Shown here: positions 1 to 10,483 of the stretch, piece by piece
How the letters are laid out: the number at the start of each line of letters is the position of its first letter
How positions within the stretch are numbered: position 1 is the first letter of the stretch
Assembly: GCF_050948215.1 (NCBI RefSeq)
Contig: NW_027488579.1
Coordinates: 1,054,001-1,118,000 of the forward strand
Source: Halictus rubicundus
Lineage: Eukaryota > Arthropoda > Insecta > Hymenoptera > Halictidae
Direction of reading: 5' to 3'
Length of the DNA stretch: 64,000 nt
Made by a program: the position numbers and the translations under genes
Notes under the pieces: model-generated
Databases searched by the model: none
Seen by the model: the letters and a program-made list of their open reading frames with translations, nothing else
What the model was told of the DNA's origin: nothing

Positions 1-833
1 TCCTCTATCCTGTCCTTTCCTCCATCCTATCCTATCCTCTATCCTATAACATCATCTATCCTATCCTATTCTCTATCCTATCCTATCCTCAATTCTTTCC
101 TATGCTCTATCATCTGCTCTATCCTCTCCTATCCTCAATCCTATCCAATCCTCTATCCGATCCTATCCTCTATCCTATCCAATCCTATATCCTATCCTCT
201 ATCCTATCCTATCCTCCATCCTATCCTAGCCTCTATCCTATAATATCATCTATCCTATCCTATCCTCTATCCTATCCTATCCTCTATCCTATCCTATCCT
301 CTATCGTCTCCTATCCTCTATGCTATCCAATCCCCTATGTTATCCTCTATCCTATCCTATCCTCTATCGTATCCTATCCTCTATCCTATCCTATCCTCTA
401 TCTTCTCCTATCCGCTATCCTATCCTATCCTCTATCCTATCCTATACTCTATCCGATCCTATCCTATATCCTATCATATCCTATATCCTATCCTCTATCC
501 TATCCTATCCTCTGTCCTATCCTATCCTCTCTCCTATCCTATCCTCTATCCTATCCTATCCTCTATCCTATCCTATCCTCTATCCTATCCTATCCCCTAT
601 CCTATCCTATCCTCTATAATATCATATCCTCAATAATATCGTATCCTGTATCCTATCCTGTCCTCTTTCCTATCCTATCCTCAATCCTATCCTATCCTCT
701 ATCCTTTGGTATCCTCTATCCTATCCAATCCACTATCCTATCCTATCCTCTATCCTATCCTATCCTCTATCCTATCCTATCCTATATCCTATCCTATCCT
801 ATCCTCTATCCTATCCTATCCTCTATCCTATCC
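1..833. repeat. 17-bp satellite array, left diverged block
   Basis: Tandem copies of CTCTATCCTATCCTATC with many substituted units. Variants include CTATAATATCG (around 613-650), CTTTGGTATCC (about 705) and the diagnostic CCTATGCTCTATCATCTGC (99-117). Pyrimidines plus A dominate and G is nearly absent on this strand. The block begins in the same higher-order phase as position 63,695, since the same ATCCTGTCC, CCTCCATCC and TATAACATCATC markers occur in the same order. No gene is supported. Open frames here, such as 102-947, are repeat artefacts, and that one merely runs through the poly(T) tract into the island. Confidence 0.95.
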
Positions 834-857
834 TTTTTTTTTTTTTTTTTTTTTTTT
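834..857 (-). other. 24-bp poly(T) tract (poly(A) on minus strand)
   Basis: An uninterrupted run of 24 T residues sits exactly between the satellite and the unique island. Read on the minus strand it is a terminal poly(A), the usual 3' signature of LINE-, SINE- or processed-transcript-type retroposition. No AATAAA is visible in the roughly 50 bp preceding the A-run on the minus strand, which weakens a processed-mRNA reading. A simple mononucleotide expansion is the alternative. Confidence 0.9.
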
Positions 858-1069
858 AGGAGTATTTGTCTATATTCTTTAAATTGCAAATTCAAATTTC
901 GTATAAAACCGCTGGTTTTAAATTGTTTCTCGCCTGTTAACAAATAGTTTCTATTTTAATTTCGATTTCGCTTATGCTTCGCTCGCTTAAATTCTATCGG
1001 TTACTAAATATATTAATTCTTCGCTTCTATCTGAATATGATTTATTCTAATTTTTTCCTACATCTCTAA
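858..1069. other. AT-rich unique sequence, unassigned
   Basis: First part of the island after the poly(T). It is AT-rich with scattered CpG, including short repeated TTCGCT/GCTCGC words (about 965-990). I recognise no coding sequence, RNA gene or transposon terminus. Confidence 0.6.
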
Positions 1070-1324
1070 TCGCTCGCGGCTATCTGTTGCTTAATTTATT
1101 AATTAATCTAAAGGGTATACTAGTCTATTTTAATTTATTATTATGCTAGTACTACTATACTATACTATACCACATAATATACCATGTACTACCTAATAAA
1201 CTAAATAAACTAATCCTATTCTACGGTATTCCAATGCTATTATAATTAAATTAAATTATCTCTAATTAAATTAAATTATCTCTAAAGTTACGCCTCGTCT
1301 CGCCTGGCTTGTATGGCCGAAGGA
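1070..1324. repeat. Island tandem duplication, copy A (255 bp)
   Basis: Begins TCGCTCGCGGCTATCTGTTG and ends GCCTGGCTTGTATGGCCGA plus AGGA. It is followed immediately by a second copy with the same start and end words. It is about 30 bp longer than copy B, mostly because of an internal 20-bp duplication (1243-1282) and a few extra bases near 1165. Differences from copy B are largely transitions, for example CCATG versus CTATG and CTAGTAC versus CTAATAC. Confidence 0.9.
1243..1282. repeat. Direct tandem 20-bp duplication inside copy A
   Basis: The 20-mer TAATTAAATTAAATTATCTC occurs twice back to back (1243-1262 and 1263-1282). Copy B has only one such segment, so this is a copy-A-specific expansion or a loss in copy B. 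Confidence 0.9.
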
Positions 1325-1549
1325 TCGCTCGCGGCTATCTGTTGCTTAATTTATTAATTAATCTAAAGAATATAATAGTCTATTTTAATTTATTACTATG
1401 CTAATACTACTATACTATATAATATACTATGTACTAACTAATAAACTAAATAAACTAATCCTATTCTACGGTATTCTAGTGCTATTCTAATTAAATTAAA
1501 TTATCTCTAAAGTTACGCCTCGTCTCGCCTGGCTTGTATGGCCGAGGGA
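1325..1549. repeat. Island tandem duplication, copy B (about 225 bp)
   Basis: Second copy of the 1070-1324 unit. It starts at the same TCGCTCGCGGC word and ends GTATGGCCGAGGGA. The GC-rich ends (CGCTCGCGGC and ACGCCTCGTCTCGCCTGGC) are conserved between copies, while the AT-rich centre carries most substitutions and one short gap. This suggests a composite unit with conserved edges. Confidence 0.9.
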
Positions 1550-1819
1550 AAGGTATTACTAATTATAAAAATTTTTATTATGTTTTTCTACCTATGCTAA
1601 ATTTTCGTTAATCTCTCCCTGTATATATCCCTATATTCTATACCTAATTTTAAACGCAAAAAACCCTCAAAAAACCCCTTTTTTGGCTTTGCGCCAAGAG
1701 CAAAGTGGCCTTTTTTGCCTGGTTTACCCCCTTTTTTTATTACTTCTTCGTATAGGCCTGGACGTTCCGGTCACTCGGCCTGTACAAATTTTTTCCAAAA
1801 ATCGGCTCCTTATATAAGT
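1550..1819. other. AT-rich unique sequence with A/C and T runs, unassigned
   Basis: Contains homopolymer-rich text, including alternating A-runs and C-runs around 1659-1685, and a direct echo of CCTTTTTTGG-like words around the 1687-1705 hairpin. An 81-codon open frame from a TTG at 1715 shows no recognisable domain and I do not call it. I see no RNA gene. Confidence 0.5.
1687..1705. other. Short hairpin, 6-bp stem and 7-base loop
   Basis: CTTTGC (1687-1692) pairs perfectly with GCAAAG (1700-1705) across a 7-base loop. It is flanked by T-runs (about 1679-1684 and 1711-1716). It could be a structured piece of a mobile element or chance; no terminator function is claimed. Confidence 0.5.
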
Positions 1820-1863
1820 AAAAACCCGATTTTCGGTCAAAAAGTGGGGGTAGGCGGGTTTTT
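1820..1863. other. Inverted repeat, 9-bp stem
   Basis: AAAAACCCG (1820-1828) is perfectly complementary to CGGGTTTTT (1855-1863), separated by 26 bases. It overlaps and competes with the neighbouring GTGGGGG/CCCCCAC stem (1844-1870), so only one can form at a time. Confidence 0.6.
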
Positions 1864-1870
1864 CCCCCAC
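1844..1870. other. G-run/C-run inverted repeat, 7-bp stem
   Basis: GTGGGGG (1844-1850) pairs with CCCCCAC (1864-1870) around a 13-base loop containing GGCGGG. It is the most G-rich stretch of the + strand in a window where G is otherwise rare. Confidence 0.6.
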
Positions 1871-1873
1871 CAC

Positions 1874-1891
1874 GGGGTTTTATCAAACCCC
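1874..1891. other. Tight hairpin, 7-bp stem and 4-base loop
   Basis: GGGGTTT (1874-1880) pairs with AAACCCC (1885-1891) over a TATC loop. It lies three bases after the previous stem, so the two form a tandem hairpin cluster. Confidence 0.65.
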
Positions 1892-2149
1892 TCCCCACCC
1901 TTAGTTCTTATCTTTATTTTTAAAGGGCCTCTACGTGATCGGTTTGTCTCGAGTTCCTGAAAAATTAATTTGCCACCCGGTATAACCGTTTCTCCAAGTT
2001 TGTCCTATCGGGCCGTTCGTGGGCTCGTTGGAAAGGTCTATCCGAGTGCACTATCGTTATCGTATCTACTTTACTCTACCACTCTAAACACGCCTCTGTT
2101 TCCTCGTATCTCCGAACAGGGAGGGGGGATCGAAAAGTTTTCCCCACCC
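1892..2149. other. Unique island sequence, unassigned
   Basis: More balanced composition than the rest of the island, with CpG-containing words. A 143-codon frame beginning at a TTG (1970-2401) covers much of it. Its translation is rich in Ser, Leu and Tyr and shows no motif I recognise, so it is not called as a gene. Confidence 0.4.
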
Positions 2150-2165
2150 GGGAGAAATATCTCCC
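2150..2165. other. Hairpin, 6-bp stem and 4-base loop
   Basis: GGGAGA (2150-2155) pairs with TCTCCC (2160-2165) around AATA. A G6 run (2123-2128) and a C4 run (2142-2145) lie just upstream, echoing the G-run/C-run arrangement at 1844-1891 about 280 bp away. Confidence 0.55.
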
Positions 2166-2882
2166 TTTTGGACCCTATCTACTCTACACCTCTTGTAAAT
2201 ACTACGTATAAAATTTCAGATCAATCGGAGCATTTTCGGTGTTTCGCTATCTCTATTCGGGCTGTTATCCTTTTCTTTTATCTAGTAACGACTTACTCTT
2301 TTGCTCCGACCGACCCTTCGCACTTGTACTCCTCTCTCCTCAGGTCCCTTCCGGTATTTTTTCACAACGTTCAAGTCCTTTATATGCACACGATTTCCTA
2401 ATTTCGACTATTTTATCCAATTATTCGAGGTATAAATCACTTATTGCGCGTTTATAGCTACAATTAATTTTCTAATAGTCCAAATTATTCTCATTATTCA
2501 CTTATTTTCGGCACTTTAATCGCTGCTATCTTCGCGTCGTTAGTCTATTTTTGTCTATTTATATTCTAATTATTTATTTATTTAATTCTCCAGTTTTTTC
2601 GCGTTAACCGCGTATATTGTTCACTGGGTATCAAATTTCTTATTATTTTCCAACTATATTCGGAACTCGCGAGTATTTGTTTCAAAGTTCGCGTTTTTCG
2701 CGTGCAAATTCTCGCGGTAACTTCAGCTTCTGCTTTTTTATTTCACAATTCCCGGTAGTTATTAAATTCCTACAATTATCGCTGTATCTTTATTTAATAC
2801 TCCGAAAAAGAAATTCAAAACTAAGCTATATCGTTAGAGATTCACTTTGTTCTATGCTCTTTCGAGGTTCGAATCGATCTCT
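2166..2882. other. AT-rich unique sequence with CpG words, unassigned
   Basis: T-rich on the + strand, with scattered CGCG-containing words (about 2536, 2600-2612, 2665-2733). It includes a perfect 10-bp palindrome, ACTCGCGAGT (2665-2674). A 150-codon frame from a TTG (2617-3069) runs straight from this region into the satellite and is not convincing. The right edge, about 2866-2882, carries GGTTCGAATCG just before satellite resumes. I recognise no RNA gene or protein. Confidence 0.45.
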
Positions 2883-5800
2883 TCCTCTATCCTATCCTAT
2901 TCTCTATCCTATCCTATATTCTATCCTATCCTATCCTCAATTCTTTCCTATGCTCTATCATCTGCTCTATCCTCCCCTATCCTCAATCCTATCCAATCCT
3001 CTATCCGATCCTATCCTCTATGCTATCCAATCCCCTTTGTTATCCTCTATCCTATCCTATCCTCTATAATATCCTATCCTCTATCCTATCCTATCCTCTG
3101 TCCTATAATATCCTCTATCCTATCCTATCCTCTATCCTTTGGTATCCTCTATCCTATCCAATCCTCTATCCTATCCTATCCTCTATCCTATCCTATCCTC
3201 TATCCTATCCTATCCTATATCCTATCCTATCCTCTATCCTATCCTATCCTCTATCCTATCCTATTCTCTATCCTATCCTATATTATATCCTATCCTATCC
3301 TCAATTCTTTCCTATGCTCTATCATCTGCTCTATCCTCTCATATCCTCAATCCTATCCAATCCTCTATCCGATCCTATCCTCTATCCTATCCAATCCTAT
3401 ATCCTATCCTCTATCCTATCCTATTCTCTATCCTATCCTATATTCTATCCTAGCCTATCCTCAATTCTTGCCTATGCTCTATCATCTGCTCTATCCTCTC
3501 CTATCCTCAATCCTATCCTATCCTCTATCCGATCCTATCCTCTATCCTATCATATCCTATATCCTATCCTCTATCCTATCCTATCCTCTGTCCTATCCTA
3601 TCCTCTCTCCTATCCTACCCTCTATCCTATCCTATCCTCTATCCTATCCTATCCTCTATCCTATCCTATCCTCTATCCTATCCTATCCTCTATAATATCG
3701 TATCCTCTATAATATCGTATCCTGTATCCTATCCTGTCCTCTTTCCTATCCTATCCTCAATCCTATCCTATCCTCTATCCTTTGGTATCCTCTATCCTAT
3801 CCAATCCTCTATCCTATCCTATCCTCTATCCTATCCTATCCTCTATCCTATCCTATTCTCTATCCTATCCTACATTCTATCCTATCCTATCCTCAATTCT
3901 TTCCTATCCTCTATCCTCTATCCTATCCTATCCTCTATCCTGTCCTCTATCCTATCCTATCCTCTGTCCTATCCTATCCTCTGTCCTATCCTATCCTCTC
4001 TCCTATCCTATCCTCTATCCTATCCTATCCTCTATCCTATCCTATCCTCTATCCTATCCTATCCTCTATAATATCGTATCCTCTATAATATCGTATCCTG
4101 TATACTATCCTGTCCTCTTTCCTATCCTATCCTCAATCCTATCCTATCCTCAATCCTATCCTATCCTCAATCCTATCCTATCCTCTATCCTTTGGTATCC
4201 TCTATCCTATCCAATCCCCTATGTTATCCTCTATCCTATCTTATCCTCTATCCTATCCTATCCTCTATCCTATCCTATCCTCTATCCTATCCTATCCTCT
4301 ATCCTATCCTATCCTCTATCCTATCCTATCCTCTATCCTATCCTATCCTCTATCCTATCCTATCCTCTATCCTATCCTATCCTCTATGCTGTCCTATCCT
4401 CTGTCCTATCCTATCCTCTCTCCTATCCTATCCTCTATCCTATTATATCCTCTATCCTATCCTATCCTCTATCCTATCCTATCCTCTATCCTATAATATC
4501 CTATATAATATCGTATCCTCTATAATATCGTATCCTGTATCCTATCCTGTCCTCTTTCCTATCCTATCCTCAATCCTATCCTATCCTCTATCCTTTGGTA
4601 TCCTCTATCCTATCCAATCCTCTATCCTATCCTATCCTCTATCCTATCCTATCATCTATAATATCGTATCCTCTATAATATCGTATCCTGTATCCTATCC
4701 TATCCTCCATCCTATCCTATCCTGTATCCTATAATATCATCTATCCTATCCTATTCTCGATCCTATCCTATATTCTATCCTATCCTATCCTCAATTCTTT
4801 CCTATGCTCTATCATCTGATCTATCCTCTCCTATCCTCTATCCTATCCATTCCTCTATCCTATCCTATCCTATATCCTATCCTATCCTCTATCCTATCCT
4901 ATCATCTATAATATCGTATCCTCTATAATATCGTATCCTGTATCCTATCCTGTAATCTTTCCTATCCTATCATCAAATCTATCCTATCCTCTATGGTCTC
5001 CTATCCTCTATCCTATCCAATCCCCTATGTTATCCTCTATCCTATCTTATCCTCTAACCTATCCTAACCTCCATCCTATCCTATCCTCTATCCTATCCTA
5101 TCCTCCATCCTATCCTATCCTGTATCCTATAATATCATCTATCCTATCCTATTCTCGATAATATCCTATATTCTATCCTATCCTATCCTCAATTCTTTCC
5201 TATGCTCTTTCATCTGATCTATCCTCTCCTATCCTCTATCCTATCCTATCCTCTATCCTATCGCATCCTCTATCCTATCCTATCCTCTATCCTATCCTAT
5301 CCTCTATCCTATCGCATCCTCTATGCTATCCAATCCTGTATCCTATCCTATCCTCTCTCCTATCCTATCCTCTACCCTATCCTATCCTCTATCCTATCCT
5401 ATCCTCTATCCTATCCTATCCTCTATCCTATCCTATCCTCTATCCTATCATATCCTCTATCCTATCCTATCCTCTATCCTATCCTATCCTCTATCCTATC
5501 CTATCCTCCATCCTATCCTATCCTCTAGCCTATAATATCCGCTATCCTATCCAATCCTCTACCGTCTCCTATCCTGTATCCGATCCAATCCCCTATCCTC
5601 TATCCTATCCTCTATCGTATCGTATCCTCTATCCTATCCTGTCCTCTTTCCTATCCTATCCTCAACCCTATCCTATCCTCTCTCCTATCCTATCCTCTAT
5701 CCTATCCTATCCTCTATCCTATCCTATCCTCTATCCTATCCTATCCTCTATAATATCGTATCCTCTATAATATCGTATCCAGTATACTATCCTGTCCTCT

Positions 5801-8541
5801 TTCCTATCCTATCCTCAATCCTATCCTATCCTCAATCCTATCCTATCCTCTATCCTTTGGTATCCTCTATCCTATCCAATCCTCTATCCTATTCTATCCT
5901 CTATCCTATCCTATCCTATCCTATATCCTATCCTATCCTCTATCCTATTATATCCTCTATCCTATCCTATCCTCTATCCTATCCTATCCTCTATAATATC
6001 GTATCCTGTATCCTATCCTCTATAATATCGTATCCTGTATCCTATCCTGTAATCTTTCCTATCCTATCATCAATCCTATCCTATCCTCTATGGTCTCCTC
6101 TCCTCTATCCTATCCAATCCCCTATGTTATCCTCTATCCTATCTTATCCTCTATCCTATCCTATCCTCTATCCTATCCTATCCTCTATCCTATCGCATAC
6201 TCTATGCTATCCAATCCTGTATCCTATCCTATCCTCTCTCCTATCCTATCCTCTATCCTATCCTATCCTCTATCCTATCCTATCCTCTATCCTATCCTAT
6301 CCTCTATCGTATCCTATACTCTATCCTATCCTATCCTCTATCCTATCATATCCTCTATCCTATCGTATCCTCTATCCCATCCTATCCTCTATCCTATCCT
6401 ATCCTTTATCCTCTCCTATCCTCTATCCTATCCTATCCTCTATAATATCGTATCCTCTATAATATCGTATCCTGTATCCTAGCCTATAGTCTGTCCTATC
6501 CTATCCTCTATCCTATCCTATCCTCTATCCTATCCTATCCTCTATCCTATCCTATCCTCTATCCTATCCTATCCTCTATCCTGTCCTATCCTCTATCCTA
6601 TCCTATCCTCTATCCTATCCTATCCTCTATCCTATCCTATCCTCCATCCTATCCTATCCTCTAGCCTATAATATCCGCTATCCTATCCAATCCTCTACCG
6701 TCTCCTATCCTGTATCCGATCCAATCCCCTATCCTCTATCCTATCCTCTATCGTATCGTATCCTCTATCCTATCCTGTCCTCTTTCCTATCCTATCCTCA
6801 ACCCTATCCTATCCTCAATTCTATCCTATATTCCATCCTATCATATCCGCTATCCTATCCTATCCTCTATCCTATAATATCCTCTATCCTATCCAATCTT
6901 CTATCCTATCCTCTATCCTATCCTCTATCCTATCCTGCTCTATCCTATCCTATCCTCTATCCTATCCTATCCTCTATCCTATCTTATCCTCTATCCTATC
7001 CTATCCTCTATCCTATCCTATCCTCTATCCTATCCTATCCTGTATCCCATCCTATCCTCTATCCTATCCTATCCTCTATCCTATCCTATCCTCTATCCTA
7101 TCCTATCCTCTGTCCTATCCTATCCTCTATCCTATCCTATCCTCTATCCTATCCTATCCTCTATCCTATCCTATCCTCTATAATATCGTATCCTGTATCC
7201 TATCCTGTCCTCTTTCCTATCCTATCCTCACTCCTATCCTATCCTCTATCCTTTGGTATCCTCTATCCTATCCAATCCTATATCGTATCCTATCCTCTAT
7301 CCTATCCTATCCTCTATCCTATCCTATGCTCTATCCTATCCTATCCTCTATCCTATCCTATCCTCTATCCTATCCTATCCTCTATCCTATCCTATCCTCT
7401 ATCCTATCCTATCCTCTATAATATCGTATCCTGTATCCTATCATGTAATCTTTCCTATCCTATCATCAATCCTATCCTATCCTCTATCCTATAATATCCT
7501 CTATCCTATCCTATCCTCTATCCTATCCAATCCTCTACCGTCTCCTATCCTGTATCCGATCCAATCCCCTATCCTCTATCCTATCCTATTCTCTATCCTA
7601 TCCTCTATCGTATCCTATCCTCTATCCTATCCTATCCTCTATCTTCTCCTATCCTCTATGCTATCCAATCCCCTATGTTATCCACTATCCTATCCTATCC
7701 TCTATAATATCCTATCCTCTATCCTATCCTATCCTCTGTCCTATAATATCCTCTATCCTATCCTATCCTCTATCCTATCCTATCCTCTATCCTATCCTAT
7801 ACTCTATCCTGTCCTATCCTCCATCCTATCCTATCCCCTATCCTATAACATCATCTATCCTATCCTATTCTCTATCCTATCCTATATTCTATCCTATCCT
7901 ATCCTCAATTCTTGCCTATGCTCTATCATCTGCTCTATCCTCTCCTATCCTCAATCCTATCCTATCCTCTATCCGATCCTATCCTCTATCCTATCCTATC
8001 CTCTATCCTATCCTATCCTCTATCCTATCCTATCCTCTATCCTATCCTCTATCCTATCCTATCCTCCATCCTATCCTATCCTCTATCCTATAATATCATC
8101 TATCCTATCCTATCCTCTATCCTATCCTATCCTCTATCGTCTCCTATCCTCTATGCTATCCAATCCCCTATGTTATCCTCTATCCTATCCTATCCTCTAT
8201 AATATCCTATCCTCTATCCTATCCTATCCTCTGTCCTATAATATCCTCTATCCTATCCTATCCTCTATCCTATCCTATCCTCTCTCCTATCCTATCCTCT
8301 ATCCTATCCTATCCTCTATCCTATCCTATCCTCTATCCTATCCTATCCTCTATAATATCGTATCCTGTCCTCTTTCCTATCCTATCCTCAATCCTATCCT
8401 ATCCTCAATCCTATCCTATCCTCTATCCTTTGGTATCCTCTATCCTATCCAATCCTCTATCCTATCCTATCCTCTATCCTATCCTATCCTCTATCCTATC
8501 CTATCCTATATCCTATCCTATCCCCTATCCTATCCAATCCT

Positions 8542-9512
8542 CTATCCGATCCTATCCTCTATCCTATCCAATCCTATATCCTATCCTCTATCCTATCCTA
8601 TCCTCCATCCTATCCTATCCTCTATCCTATAATATCATCTATCCTATCCTATCCTCTATCCTATCCTATCCTCTATCGTCTCCTATCCTCTATGCTATCC
8701 AATCCCCTATGTTATCCACTATCCTATCCTATCCTCTATAATATCCTATCCTCTATCCTATCCTATCCTCTGTCCTATAATATCCTCTATCCTATCCTAT
8801 CCTCTATCCTATCCTATCCTCTATCCTATCCTATACTCTATCCTGTCCTATCCTCCATCCTATCCTATCCCCTATCCTATAACATCATCTATCCTATCCT
8901 ATTCTCTATCCTATCCTATATTCTATCCTATCCTATCCTCAATTCTTGCCTATGCTCTATCATCTGCTCTATCCTCTCCTATCCTCAATCCTATCCTATC
9001 CTCTATCCGATCCTATCCTCTATCCTATCCTATCCTCTATCCTATCCTATCCTCTATCCTATCCTATCCTCTATCCTATCCTATCCTGTATCCTATCCTA
9101 TCAACTATCCTATCCTATCCTATCAACTATCCTATCCTATCCTCTATCCTCTATCCTATCCTATCCTCTATCCTACCCTATCCTCTATCCTATCCTATCC
9201 TCTGTCCTATCCTATCCTCTGTCCTATCGTATCCTCTCTCCTATCCTATCCTCTATCCTATCCTATCCTCTATCCTATCCTATCCTCTATCCTATCCTAT
9301 CCTCTATAATATCGTATCCTCTATAATATCGTATCCAGTATACTATCCTGTCCTCTTTCCTATCCTATCCTCAATCCTATCCTATCCTCAATCCTATCCT
9401 ATCCTCTATCCTTTGGTATCCTCTATCCTATCCAATCCTCTATCCTATTCTATCCTCTATCCTATCCTATCCTATCCTATATCCTATCCTATCCTCTATC
9501 CTATTATATCCT
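8542..9512. repeat. 971-bp tandem duplication, copy 1
   Basis: The sequence from GATCCTATCCTCTATCC at 8542 to the CTATTATATCCTCTATCC at about 9512 is repeated directly next to itself at 9513-10483. All diagnostic variants keep the same spacing of exactly 971 bp: CTATGCTATCC at 8692/9663, the CCTATGCTC marker at 8949/9920, and TTTGGTATCC at 9412/10383. One visible difference is A at 8850 versus T at 9821. Confidence 0.9.
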
Positions 9513-10483
9513 CTATCCGATCCTATCCTCTATCCTATCCAATCCTATATCCTATCCTCTATCCTATCCTATCCTCCATCCTATCCTATCCTCTATCCTA
9601 TAATATCATCTATCCTATCCTATCCTCTATCCTATCCTATCCTCTATCGTCTCCTATCCTCTATGCTATCCAATCCCCTATGTTATCCACTATCCTATCC
9701 TATCCTCTATAATATCCTATCCTCTATCCTATCCTATCCTCTGTCCTATAATATCCTCTATCCTATCCTATCCTCTATCCTATCCTATCCTCTATCCTAT
9801 CCTATACTCTATCCTGTCCTTTCCTCCATCCTATCCTATCCCCTATCCTATAACATCATCTATCCTATCCTATTCTCTATCCTATCCTATATTCTATCCT
9901 ATCCTATCCTCAATTCTTGCCTATGCTCTATCATCTGCTCTATCCTCTCCTATCCTCAATCCTATCCTATCCTCTATCCGATCCTATCCTCTATCCTATC
10001 CTATCCTCTATCCTATCCTATCCTCTATCCTATCCTATCCTCTATCCTATCCTATCCTGTATCCTATCCTATCAACTATCCTATCCTATCCTATCAACTA
10101 TCCTATCCTATCCTCTATCCTCTATCCTATCCTATCCTCTATCCTACCCTATCCTCTATCCTATCCTATCCTCTGTCCTATCCTATCCTCTGTCCTATCG
10201 TATCCTCTCTCCTATCCTATCCTCTATCCTATCCTATCCTCTATCCTATCCTATCCTCTATCCTATCCTATCCTCTATAATATCGTATCCTCTATAATAT
10301 CGTATCCAGTATACTATCCTGTCCTCTTTCCTATCCTATCCTCAATCCTATCCTATCCTCAATCCTATCCTATCCTCTATCCTTTGGTATCCTCTATCCT
10401 ATCCAATCCTCTATCCTATTCTATCCTCTATCCTATCCTATCCTATCCTATATCCTATCCTATCCTCTATCCTATTATATCCT
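9513..10483. repeat. 971-bp tandem duplication, copy 2
   Basis: Direct neighbour and near-identical copy of 8542-9512, with clean boundaries on both sides. The near-identity and preserved phase imply a recent event compared with the divergence between ordinary units in the block. Confidence 0.9.

Larger units (their letters stand above)
834..2882 (-). mobile_element. Candidate insertion: unique non-satellite island, possibly a retroposon on the minus strand
   Basis: This is the only stretch of the window not made of the 17-bp satellite. It interrupts the array abruptly on both sides. The left edge is a 24-bp poly(T) tract, so the putative 3' end lies on the left. A 15-bp direct repeat, TCCTCTATCCTATCC, flanks it (819-833 and 2883-2897). 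That is compatible with a target-site duplication, but because it is satellite sequence it would be expected anyway. The interior is AT-rich with many CpG sites and contains a tandem duplication and several hairpins. I see no reverse transcriptase, transposase or other domain, and the only open frames are short with TTG starts. A fragment of an unrelated non-coding element, or a relic of the sequence in which the satellite arose, is equally possible. Confidence 0.4.

Noticed and set aside
1687..1716. Hairpin plus T-run as a bacterial-type terminator
   Set aside because: The context is eukaryotic, no gene lies upstream, and the stem is only 6 bp.
1715..1960. 81-codon frame in the island
   Set aside because: TTG start, spans the hairpin cluster, no motif recognised.
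1970..2401. 143-codon frame in the island
   Set aside because: Non-ATG (TTG) start, Ser/Leu/Tyr-rich translation without a recognisable domain, overlapped by another frame (2239-2457). Length is not remarkable for T-rich sequence.
2864..2876. GGTTCGAATCG resembling a tRNA B-box
   Set aside because: The flanking bases do not form a T-arm stem, no A-box at the right distance was found, and the adjacent sequence is satellite.
819..2897. 15-bp flanking repeat as proof of target-site duplication
   Set aside because: The repeated word is ordinary satellite sequence and would flank any insertion here, so it is compatible but not diagnostic.
2617..3069. 150-codon frame crossing the island/satellite border
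   Set aside because: TTG start; nearly half of its length is satellite-encoded periodic peptide, so the length is inflated by the repeat.
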